From Moellerella sp963519845 (GTDB lineage: Bacteria > Pseudomonadota > Gammaproteobacteria > Enterobacterales > Enterobacteriaceae), in assembly GCA_963519845.1 (NCBI GenBank), contig CAUQNX010000009.1, positions 84,628 through 148,627 of the forward strand: 64,000 nt of DNA, read 5' to 3'. The translations under genes and the position numbers were made by a program. The notes under the pieces were generated by a model that did no database searches, had not been told where the DNA came from, and saw only the letters and a list, made by a program, of their open reading frames with translations. This document shows, piece by piece, positions 8,977 to 16,917 of the stretch; within the stretch, counting starts at the first letter, position 1; every line of letters starts with the position of its first letter.

Positions 8977-10069
8977 GCTTAATGTCTCTATTAATCAAGC
9001 AAATATAACCTGTTTGATTTTTATTGAAATTTATAAAAAGTTGATCTTGATTAGTCTTATATGAAAATTCAGTTATCATTGACATATAGGTTAAAAAAGA
9101 ACGTTCACTAGGAGTAGAGTAAGATAAATCTAAAAAATTCATGGGGTTGTTTTTGGATAACGGAATTTTATGATTTATCAATTCTATCATTAAATTATCT
9201 ATATCATCTTGACGTTGGCCTGAAAGCCAAATGCTAGTTATCTTTCTTTGTTTTAGTTCGCTATATTCGAGAAAAGTATTTAAGTCATCTACGAAACTCT
9301 TAGAACTAAAAGTCATTATTCTAGGTATTTTCTGAACTTTATTTTCATCATTTATATTTTTGTTTTTATGACTTGAAAAAATTTGAGTAGAAATGAATTT
9401 ACTGTGATTATCACTATTTTGTATTGAAATATATAAATGAAAATCATCACTAACATTATCAAACAAGGAAAACAAAGAGTTGTTATCATTTATAACAGTA
9501 GGTAATATATTCCATTGATTATAAATAAGTTCATTTATATTTTTATCTTCGAACTGCAAATTTAAAAATATCTCTGAAAGATAAAAACGATATCCAGGAT
9601 GAAGTTTTTCCAGCGATTCATCTATTTTCGAAAAAATCACATGATCAATAATATCTATATTATGTAAGTTTCGTATTTTATCTGGATACATGGGAATAAA
9701 TTCTGGCTCTTTTAACAGTGCTTCTACGCCATCTTTATCTGGTGTGTAATTTACCTCACCCAAAGAGACGATTTTTTGTGCCGCCCATCTTTTCCATAAC
9801 TCTTTGGTCTTTTCTTTTTCTTCTTCCCAATGGTTATAATTAATAATAGAAGAGTGATATCGGATAAACATGAATATAAATACAATAAAAAAAATAAATG
9901 TAACAATCGGAATGGTTAAAATTAATAGATATTTTCTACGTTCTTCATCAAGTTTATAGCCAAATGAAAAAATGAAAGCTATAGCAAGTGTGAATAATAT
10001 AAATAGATATTTATATTTTGGTTTAGATCTCGTGTTTTTTTCAGGGATTTTAGGAATTGGCCAAATCAT
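8969..10069 (-). CDS. Unrecognised T6SS-linked membrane protein between PAAR and TssM
   Basis: This 366-residue protein has two predicted membrane helices close to the N-terminus (about residues 22-38 and 48-70). A charged stretch follows (WEEEKEKTKELWKRW), then a soluble domain rich in I, N and K with no motif I know. The gene overlaps tssM by 8 bases and follows PAAR by 29 bases, so it is part of the same transcript. Genes of unknown function occur in this slot in other T6SS clusters that carry vgrG-lipase-immunity-PAAR blocks. It could be an accessory membrane subunit or a further immunity protein protecting against the lipase; I cannot distinguish these. Its strong AT bias matches the neighbouring effector genes rather than the T6SS core. 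Confidence 0.7.
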   Translation of the reverse strand: MIWPIPKIPEKNTRSKPKYKYLFILFTLAIAFIFSFGYKLDEERRKYLLILTIPIVTFIFFIVFIFMFIRYHSSIINYNHWEEEKEKTKELWKRWAAQKIVSLGEVNYTPDKDGVEALLKEPEFIPMYPDKIRNLHNIDIIDHVIFSKIDESLEKLHPGYRFYLSEIFLNLQFEDKNINELIYNQWNILPTVINDNNSLFSLFDNVSDDFHLYISIQNSDNHSKFISTQIFSSHKNKNINDENKVQKIPRIMTFSSKSFVDDLNTFLEYSELKQRKITSIWLSGQRQDDIDNLMIELINHKIPLSKNNPMNFLDLSYSTPSERSFLTYMSMITEFSYKTNQDQLFINFNKNQTGYICLINRDIKHD

Positions 10070-10098
10070 ATTGTATTTTTCCCTCGTGTTTAATTTAA

Positions 10099-10356
10099 CT
10101 AAATAGTAGCAGCACTGTTTTCAGAACTAATAACTCGACAACCACAGGCACATAAGCAATTGTTTATAACAATTGCAATACCATTATCAAATGAATCGGG
10201 ACTACCTTCAATTATTCGATTAGTACCATGTTTGGGACAAGAAATCGAATCACCTACTAGGGCTATATTTTTATTATTAATATATAAAGTTGAAGACGCA
10301 GTTATGACATTACCGCCATGCGTTGTTTTATCGCCAAGACAAACTAAACCTTTCAT
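10099..10356 (-). CDS. PAAR-domain spike tip protein
   Basis: This 85-residue protein is essentially only a PAAR domain: GDKTTHGGNVITAS at the start, a middle LVGDSISCPKHGTNRI and a C-terminal CLCACGC segment. PAAR proteins form a zinc-bound cone that sharpens the VgrG spike and can carry effectors. There is no extension, so it is a simple tip rather than a fused toxin. It lies between the immunity genes and the unknown membrane protein and is co-directional with them. An AGAG ribosome-binding element sits 7 bases upstream of the ATG. Its co-location with vgrG and the lipase suggests that it caps that VgrG. Confidence 0.9.
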   Translation of the reverse strand: MKGLVCLGDKTTHGGNVITASSTLYINNKNIALVGDSISCPKHGTNRIIEGSPDSFDNGIAIVINNCLCACGCRVISSENSAATI

Positions 10357-10418
10357 ATTTTTTCTCTTGAAAATTATTTATCTAATGTGTTCAGGTATAA
10401 AATCATTATGGACGTTCT

Positions 10419-11513
10419 TTAAAAAGCATTAGGTCGATAGCGTAACGAATTAACAATTTTATCCCAGATTTCAACCATCTGCTGTTGATTATAATGGCTG
10501 TTTTTATCTACATTATTCAGGCCAAAAGAGAGCCATGGTTTACTCTGTGTTGCAATGGATTCATTAGAAAATAAAACAAATTTATACAAAGGAAATTGGC
10601 CATTCATTCTATTACTTTCTTGTATTCCTGTAACCAACCATTCCTGAGAAGGTATTCCATTAATAGCTAGCTCACCTTTTTTTATAGTCTGTTGATTCGA
10701 TTCTTTGATTGCTAAGCTAACGTTAGCACTACGGCTAAGTAAGGTATCCCTAGAGCCAACCATCGTATTATCTGTTTCGACGCCAAAAATAAGCTCATCA
10801 TTTTCATACGTCAAAGATACTTTTTCTTGGTGCTTACCGCCATCATCTTTAATAAAGCCATTTGGAATGCACAGCCCTTTTTCTGTTGGAATACTTTCAT
10901 CCTTACGGCCACTTAAACGTGAGATTAAAGATTTCATAGCGGCTAACTTGGCTGATTTGTCATTCATTTTAGCTTCAGAAAAACCAGCATCAATATAGGT
11001 TTTTTTTCTGTCTATATATTTAGGGTCTGATAGATCTAATATTTCAGTAGTAATAGTAAAAGCCATCATATCAGTATAAACATGGGCTTCTAAAATACGA
11101 CCAAGATCATCTTGCCCTGATATATTACGATCAAAAATAATCCCTTTTCCCTCTGGTAACTGAATTTGTTCTTTAATAAAGGGTGCATCTTTAAGATCGT
11201 TACCCGGTTTATTGATTTCATCGTTAAGCTCTTTTTCACGTAGCCTAATGCGTTGCTTAAATGCAGGTGGGTAAAGAAATTGGCTTTCGATCCTAAAATC
11301 ATCGATAAAGATCATATTATTACTTTGATTATAGAATGATTGAGGTACATCGATAATATAACGGCCAATACATTGAGGTTTAGTTTGTGAAAATAAAGTT
11401 GTTATCACGGCATTGTCCTTCTGGGATGATGCCGTAGCTTGTGTTACAGGGATGGAAAATATTATTCCCATAATAACCAGTGACAATATGCGCAATGAGT
11501 GAGTATATTGCAT
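10419..11513 (-). CDS. Tli4-family lipase immunity protein, secreted copy
   Basis: This 364-residue protein has a cleavable signal peptide (MQYTHSLRILSLVIMGIIFS, with a likely cut after QATA). The mature part begins near TKPQCIGRYIIDVP, a motif typical of Tli4-type immunity proteins. It is predicted to be periplasmic, where it would bind and block the adjacent lipase effector. It is a tandem paralogue of the gene at 11561-12664, with matching blocks throughout (FIDDFRIESQ, GKGIIFDRNISG) and a shared ending SLRYRPNAF. The repeated 3' ends are nearly identical in DNA, indicating a fairly recent duplication. It lies 48 bases downstream of its paralogue and upstream of PAAR. Confidence 0.85.
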   Translation of the reverse strand: MQYTHSLRILSLVIMGIIFSIPVTQATASSQKDNAVITTLFSQTKPQCIGRYIIDVPQSFYNQSNNMIFIDDFRIESQFLYPPAFKQRIRLREKELNDEINKPGNDLKDAPFIKEQIQLPEGKGIIFDRNISGQDDLGRILEAHVYTDMMAFTITTEILDLSDPKYIDRKKTYIDAGFSEAKMNDKSAKLAAMKSLISRLSGRKDESIPTEKGLCIPNGFIKDDGGKHQEKVSLTYENDELIFGVETDNTMVGSRDTLLSRSANVSLAIKESNQQTIKKGELAINGIPSQEWLVTGIQESNRMNGQFPLYKFVLFSNESIATQSKPWLSFGLNNVDKNSHYNQQQMVEIWDKIVNSLRYRPNAF

Positions 11514-11560
11514 CGAAAAATTCCTTTTTCACTATCGGCTTAAATATACCAAATCGAATA

Positions 11561-12664
11561 TTAAAAAGCATTAGGTCGATAGCGTAACGAGTTGACAATT
11601 CTATCCCAGATTTCAATCATCTGCAGCTGATTATACTGGCTGTTTCTATTGCTGTTATGCATCAAAAAAGATAGCCATGGGTGTTGATATGATGCAATAG
11701 ATTCATTTGCAAATAAAATAAAATGATAGGAAGGAATAAAATCTTTCTGTTTGCCATATTTTTGTTTACCTGAAATCAACCACTCTTGAGCAGGAATATT
11801 CCCTAGCAGTAACTTGCCTTTTTTTATGGTTTGTTGTTTTGCTTTAGAAAGAGCCCCATAAACATCAGTACTTCGATTAAGCAAAGTATCATCAGAGCCA
11901 ACAACCAGATCATCAAATTTAATTGCGAATAAAAAATCATTATTTTTATATGCAAAAGCGAGGTTGTTTTTATGTATATTGCTATCGTCAGCAATAAAAC
12001 CATTAGGAATACATAAACCTTTATCAATTGGAATGTTTTCATCTTTTCTTCCGTATAATCGGGATATTAAAGATTTCATATCGACTAACTTTGATTGTTT
12101 TGTGTTCATGTCAAATTCAGAAAAGCCTGCTCTCACATAAGTTTGTTTTTTTTCTGCATATTTAGAATTTGAGAGATCGAGTATATTTGTTGTGATAATG
12201 AAAGCTACATTGTCAATATACACATGAGCCTCTAAAATACGATCTGAATCATTTTCACCAGATATATTTCTATCAAAAATAATTCCTTTATTATCAGGTA
12301 ATCTAATTACTTCTTTAATAAAAGGTGCATCTTTCGGCTTATTTTGAGGTTTATTGATTGCGTTATTAAGCTCTTTTTCCCTTAATTCAATACGTTGTTT
12401 AAATGCGGGAGGGTAAATTGGTTGACTTTCTATTTTAAAATCATCAATAAAAATAAAATCATTAGCCTGATTATTAAGTGACTTAGGTACATCTATAATA
12501 TAACGGCCAATACACTGTGGTTTAGTTGCTATAAATAATTGATCTATCATAATTTTGTCCTTTTCAGTTAGGGAAGGATTGTTTTTATTGAGTAGCCATC
12601 CGCTAAAAAAGAGCAAGAAAACCATAATACCTAAAAATATTTTAAGACGATTATTGAATTTCAT
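11561..12664 (-). CDS. Tli4-family lipase immunity protein, membrane-anchored copy
   Basis: This 367-residue paralogue of the following gene shares the TKPQCIGRYIIDVP block, GIIFDRNISG and the SLRYRPNAF end. The chosen ATG at 12664 overlaps the lipase stop by 14 bases; the reading frame extends further upstream only to a TTG. The N-terminus (KFNNRLKIFLGIMVFLLFF) is a hydrophobic helix without an obvious signal-peptidase site, so it probably anchors the protein to the inner membrane with its body in the periplasm. Overlap with the effector gene fits a cognate effector-immunity pair. The assignment to Tli4 is by recognised motifs and context, not by search. Confidence 0.85.
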   Translation of the reverse strand: MKFNNRLKIFLGIMVFLLFFSGWLLNKNNPSLTEKDKIMIDQLFIATKPQCIGRYIIDVPKSLNNQANDFIFIDDFKIESQPIYPPAFKQRIELREKELNNAINKPQNKPKDAPFIKEVIRLPDNKGIIFDRNISGENDSDRILEAHVYIDNVAFIITTNILDLSNSKYAEKKQTYVRAGFSEFDMNTKQSKLVDMKSLISRLYGRKDENIPIDKGLCIPNGFIADDSNIHKNNLAFAYKNNDFLFAIKFDDLVVGSDDTLLNRSTDVYGALSKAKQQTIKKGKLLLGNIPAQEWLISGKQKYGKQKDFIPSYHFILFANESIASYQHPWLSFLMHNSNRNSQYNQLQMIEIWDRIVNSLRYRPNAF

Positions 12665-14354
12665 TTGGTGGAATATCCTTAACCATTTTGGCAATAGCTC
12701 TTAGTGTAAATTGAATGGCGGGTTTATAGGAAATCTGAAATAAGTCCGAGACCTCATAGGCACTTTGATGCTCTACTTTAGTAGCAAGAATACTTTTAAC
12801 TGAACTACTCTTTTTTATAGCATCAAATGATTCAATTGGAACGGTACCATCCCCTTGACTTTCTGATGAAGTAAGTCTGAATTCTTGAAGGTGGTGCCCA
12901 AGTTCACTTACACGCTTATTTTTTGTCGGTGGTTCATTGATCCCAGAATGCAGCGAAAATTTGAGAGTAGAAGGTATTGGTTGCCATGTTAATTTGCTGT
13001 CACTTTTTTCCTTATTTCCATAAAAAACATAGGTTTCAGGGTGATAACCTGCATTTTCTAAATCATTCATAAATGTTATAACGGGTCCCTTCATTAATTT
13101 AACATAGTCCAGCCAGTTGTCATCACTAATTGCTTTTTCTTTATCGATAATATCTGATTGATATAATTTCCACCAAGCTTCTTCTTGTAGATAAATTTCA
13201 CGAAATGGATCTTTATTTTTAGGTAAAATCAAATCATTGTCATGATAATCACTTTTAATTGTTAACCATGGAGAAGGATACTTTGGATGTGGCAATAACT
13301 GCAATGCAGCAGGTGACCTTGCTAAAACAGGCATTAACTCCTCAGCTGTTGCACCAAGAACATGACCTGCGGTGCCCATAACACCTTCACCATCTGCACC
13401 TACTTTCATTCTACGATAGGCGGCAGGGGAACCTAAATCTGGAATAACACCATGAACAATACCAAGGATTTTATCTTTCATCCCTAAAACTTGGGAGGCA
13501 TGGCGAGCAATCAATCCTCCCATAGAATGAGTGATGATAATCACTTTTTCTTGTGCTAGGCCATAACCATGCTTTTCCCTATATAGCTTCAATACGTCAT
13601 TAATGTATATTTCGAGTAATTCTGCAGAGATTTTATTATCTTGTAACCAATTATAGCCAAAAACATGGACAGGAAATAAAAATTGCTTAAAGTGGTTGAG
13701 TTCACCAGACGTTAATAGTTGCTCTTTTTCTTTTTCATTTGTATTAAGTTTCTCATCAACTAGCTTACTCAATGTGCCTTGATAATTAATTTTGATGTCT
13801 GTTTCTATTTCTGTTTCTGGGTCTATATACCGATTGTACTTTTTATAATTTAGAAGGTCTGCTTGCCAATCGTCAATTAATGCGCCCTGAAAAACACTCA
13901 AAAAGCGGTCATAACTGAATGATAGTGCCGCTCCCCAATTTCGTTCGTATCGACTTGGAAATAAGCAACCATCATCAGAAAATGGAGTATATATCTTGTC
14001 TTCTATATCACCACGATTATCCACAATTGTGGTACTTGGATTAAGTAATTTTCGCCGTTGATGGCCATTTTTAGAGTGCCAATCCCAGTAAACACTAGCT
14101 AAAGAATCTCCTCGCCAAATTTCTTTTTCACTAGAATCATTTGACATTAGGTTAGTCCCCATTATTCCGGGAACAAAAATGACAGGGATGACTTTAGTTG
14201 GTGGAACAATGCATTTTGCATGGGCATTAAGGGATTTATGTTGTAATTGTATATCATCCCAACTACATTTTCCTTTTTCATCCCATTTGGGTAAATGATA
14301 TGTGGTATATTGGCATTCCCCAGATGTTGTTGAGCCATTTGATTTATCAGGCAT
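12651..14354 (-). CDS. T6SS lipase effector, Tle4-like alpha/beta hydrolase
   Basis: This 567-residue protein has an alpha/beta-hydrolase core. An oxyanion-region VIPVIFVPGIMGTNLM lies near residue 60, and the nucleophile elbow THSMGG places the catalytic serine at about residue 277. A segment PDLGSPAAYRRMKVGADGEG follows, and a late region ESQGDGTVPIESF could supply the acid residue. The adjacent Tli4-type immunity genes and VgrG argue for the Tle4 class of antibacterial phospholipases (PGAP1-like), which act in the target periplasm. There is no signal peptide, as expected for T6SS cargo. An AAGGA element 6 bases before the ATG supports the start. Substrate and Tle subclass are inferred. Confidence 0.85.
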   Translation of the reverse strand: MPDKSNGSTTSGECQYTTYHLPKWDEKGKCSWDDIQLQHKSLNAHAKCIVPPTKVIPVIFVPGIMGTNLMSNDSSEKEIWRGDSLASVYWDWHSKNGHQRRKLLNPSTTIVDNRGDIEDKIYTPFSDDGCLFPSRYERNWGAALSFSYDRFLSVFQGALIDDWQADLLNYKKYNRYIDPETEIETDIKINYQGTLSKLVDEKLNTNEKEKEQLLTSGELNHFKQFLFPVHVFGYNWLQDNKISAELLEIYINDVLKLYREKHGYGLAQEKVIIITHSMGGLIARHASQVLGMKDKILGIVHGVIPDLGSPAAYRRMKVGADGEGVMGTAGHVLGATAEELMPVLARSPAALQLLPHPKYPSPWLTIKSDYHDNDLILPKNKDPFREIYLQEEAWWKLYQSDIIDKEKAISDDNWLDYVKLMKGPVITFMNDLENAGYHPETYVFYGNKEKSDSKLTWQPIPSTLKFSLHSGINEPPTKNKRVSELGHHLQEFRLTSSESQGDGTVPIESFDAIKKSSSVKSILATKVEHQSAYEVSDLFQISYKPAIQFTLRAIAKMVKDIPPNEIQ

Positions 14355-14391
14355 TTAATTTCCTTAAAATAATCTCGTTCTTAGAACACTA

Positions 14392-16917
14392 TTAGTTTTT
14401 ATGGTTAAGTTTAATTTTTAAGCTATCAAGACCTAAACCTTTTTGCTCAGATAAGTTCCCTAATGTATCACTAGTACTAGAGCTTTTCGTTCCTTCAGCG
14501 ATGATGTCAATAGGGTGTGATAAATCAGTGTTTTTCTCGCTGAAAGACTCTACAAATTGAGGTTTGACTGCAAACTCAGAGCTTTCCCACGTTTGCATTG
14601 CTTCGTTGATACTCTGTCCACCAAATTTTTGCCAAACAGCACCACGTTCAATGATCTTATCTGGTGCTGCGCATTCCACTGTCCCATCAGCAATCCGAAT
14701 ATAACCACCACCACTCGTTAAAATAATTTCCTTCTTGGCTTTAATAATGATTTTTCCATCGTGGCTACTGATAGTTAAATCTTTAAAAGCATCTAACGAC
14801 ATTTCATCATGCTGTGCTTCAATCGCTATTTTTCCCTGATTAGCAAAAATTTTAATACCTAACTTTTGTGCAAATAGGCTGATTATTTCACCAGCTGCAA
14901 CAGTAAATTTTTTCGCAATACTAAAATCTGCATTTTTTTGAGCAGTAGTAATTATGTTCTCGCCTGTGGATAATTGAATGCTCTTTGGTGAGCATCCAGC
15001 AATACCCGCTGGTGCAGAGATGAGTAGGGCTGATTGTTTTAATTCGTTCAGTGTTTCCGAGAGCAACTCTTTTTGTGTTTGTAAATCAGCTAGTTCAGCT
15101 TTAGCTACATTTGCCGCTTCTTTCAATGAATCTGCTAATTGCTGAGCTTGTTTTAATTGTGCAATGGCTTCTCCCATCGCCAAAACATCCCCTCCAGCGC
15201 TTTCCTGCTTATCTGCACTGATAAATAAGCCTTTACCCGCTCGAATAGCGCCCCAGCTGTCAGTGCGCAGTTCAAAGCCATCGCCGCGTTTTTCACGTCC
15301 TTGATTGACCAAATGCCCCATATTTAACTGAGATTTGCCGCCATACTCAGTACTGAGTTTGATATGCTCTTCACCGCGTTTATCTTCCATGCGCAGTTTA
15401 TTATTGGCGGGCGTGCGGATCACATTGCGGGTGTTATTGGCGGAAGTGACGTGATCGGGGTGGCGCGAATCGTGCATTGCATGGGCGATATAGGGGCGGT
15501 CGGGGTCACCTTCGTGGAAAGCAATCGCCACTTCTGTACCTTGAATTAACGGAAAGTGCATGCCATAGGTATCGCCCGCATAAGGTTTGGCGAGACGCAC
15601 CGGCATACTTTCATAACCCATCTTTTTATCATCTAGATCGGCGTCGAATTTAACCCAATAGAAGCCATCTTCGTTCTGATGAGCATAAATGTCGTTATCT
15701 TTGGCGCTAGTTACTCGCGCCATTAGCGTACCTGCAATTACCGGGCGAGGCTTAACCACCGGTCGCCAACATAGTGTTTCATGATAAGGCACAGCGTCAA
15801 ATTGAATCGTCAACGCTTGCGAGCGGCTTCCCGAAAAACGCAGACGAGTGATCAGAATATCAGACTGAAATATAGCGGGTAGCGTGCTCGGCAGTGTACT
15901 GTCTTCAATGGTCAAGACGGTTAATGGCGTCAGCGAGGGATCGTTACTTTTAGCGCGTAATAAGGTTTGGCGTGCTAAGAAACGTTCGTGATCAAGGCGC
16001 GCCCAAAAGTTAGCGGTTTCCGCATCGGGTTTGAGCTTATCACCGCGAGATAAATGACGTTGTTGATAATGATAAACATCGCCATAGTTGATCTCTTCGC
16101 CATCGCCACGGGTCATATCCGCATCTACCGACAGCAGTGTGTCTTGTGCTTGACGATGATTGTAATCCTTAGTTTTTACCGTGTGTTCAACCACTTGATG
16201 ACGTAGCGATAATTCCCAAAGACTCAATGTACCGCTGTCGCTCATACCAGAAGGGCTATTAAGCGGCAGTTTTTTATCAAACAGATAGCAGCTTTGGCGA
16301 TCACCAAAATGCAAAACTTCGGTCTGAGCATCTTGCTGTAAACTAAAGGTGTAGAAAATCCCCACTTCGCTGAGAAGCCGCTCGATAAATTGGCGATCAC
16401 TCTCGTTGATTTGGTTGATTTGTTCACGCTTGGGATATTCATTTTTCAGATTAAATTCGAACTCCCAACCTTTGAAATTGTGCTCACGTAAAATCTGATC
16501 GACGACGTCGGGCACCGATTGATTAAGGAAAAAACGGTGTGAACGAATTTGATGGCGTAACAGAGCAAAGAAGGGCTCAATCACCACCTGATACTGGGCT
16601 TCGTCGGCTGAGCCAGCCAAGCGTTTGAAATCAGTGATCACCCCATGAACACGCTTTTCTACCGCAGGCTCAGTAGCCAATTCAAGTAACGAGTTTTTAG
16701 GCGGGGTAAAAGTAAAAGTGGCACTGCGACGCAACAGTTGCTGCGGCAGAAAATCTTGTTGGCTTGAGGTGAAACTCACCTGATAGCGGTAGGTGTCACT
16801 GATGGCTTCGCGGCCAGTGAAATGCTCAACGTCCAGTAAGGCATCACAGCCTTGAACATCAAGCTGATAACGGTTTTGCCCGTTGGTCAGTGATTTGGCA
16901 GTGTCAATTAGGCTCAT
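14392..16917 (-). CDS. vgrG: T6SS spike protein VgrG (TssI) with C-terminal extension
   Basis: The 841-residue protein has the gp27/gp5-like VgrG core: GCDALLDVEHFTGREAISD at the start, INESDRQFIERLLSEVGIFY near residue 165, and the gp5 OB-fold region (MHFPLIQGTEVAIAFHEGDPDRPYI). A DUF2345-like beta-helix follows, with a helical insert around residues 585-630 and an extra C-terminal tail of about 100 residues. Tails of this kind often load the neighbouring effector, here the lipase encoded 37 bases downstream. The ATG overlaps the clpV stop by 4 bases. The DNA of the last ~260 codons (14392 to about 15180) is much more AT-rich than the first part, suggesting that the tail was exchanged together with the effector. 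Confidence 0.95.
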   Translation of the reverse strand: MSLIDTAKSLTNGQNRYQLDVQGCDALLDVEHFTGREAISDTYRYQVSFTSSQQDFLPQQLLRRSATFTFTPPKNSLLELATEPAVEKRVHGVITDFKRLAGSADEAQYQVVIEPFFALLRHQIRSHRFFLNQSVPDVVDQILREHNFKGWEFEFNLKNEYPKREQINQINESDRQFIERLLSEVGIFYTFSLQQDAQTEVLHFGDRQSCYLFDKKLPLNSPSGMSDSGTLSLWELSLRHQVVEHTVKTKDYNHRQAQDTLLSVDADMTRGDGEEINYGDVYHYQQRHLSRGDKLKPDAETANFWARLDHERFLARQTLLRAKSNDPSLTPLTVLTIEDSTLPSTLPAIFQSDILITRLRFSGSRSQALTIQFDAVPYHETLCWRPVVKPRPVIAGTLMARVTSAKDNDIYAHQNEDGFYWVKFDADLDDKKMGYESMPVRLAKPYAGDTYGMHFPLIQGTEVAIAFHEGDPDRPYIAHAMHDSRHPDHVTSANNTRNVIRTPANNKLRMEDKRGEEHIKLSTEYGGKSQLNMGHLVNQGREKRGDGFELRTDSWGAIRAGKGLFISADKQESAGGDVLAMGEAIAQLKQAQQLADSLKEAANVAKAELADLQTQKELLSETLNELKQSALLISAPAGIAGCSPKSIQLSTGENIITTAQKNADFSIAKKFTVAAGEIISLFAQKLGIKIFANQGKIAIEAQHDEMSLDAFKDLTISSHDGKIIIKAKKEIILTSGGGYIRIADGTVECAAPDKIIERGAVWQKFGGQSINEAMQTWESSEFAVKPQFVESFSEKNTDLSHPIDIIAEGTKSSSTSDTLGNLSEQKGLGLDSLKIKLNHKN

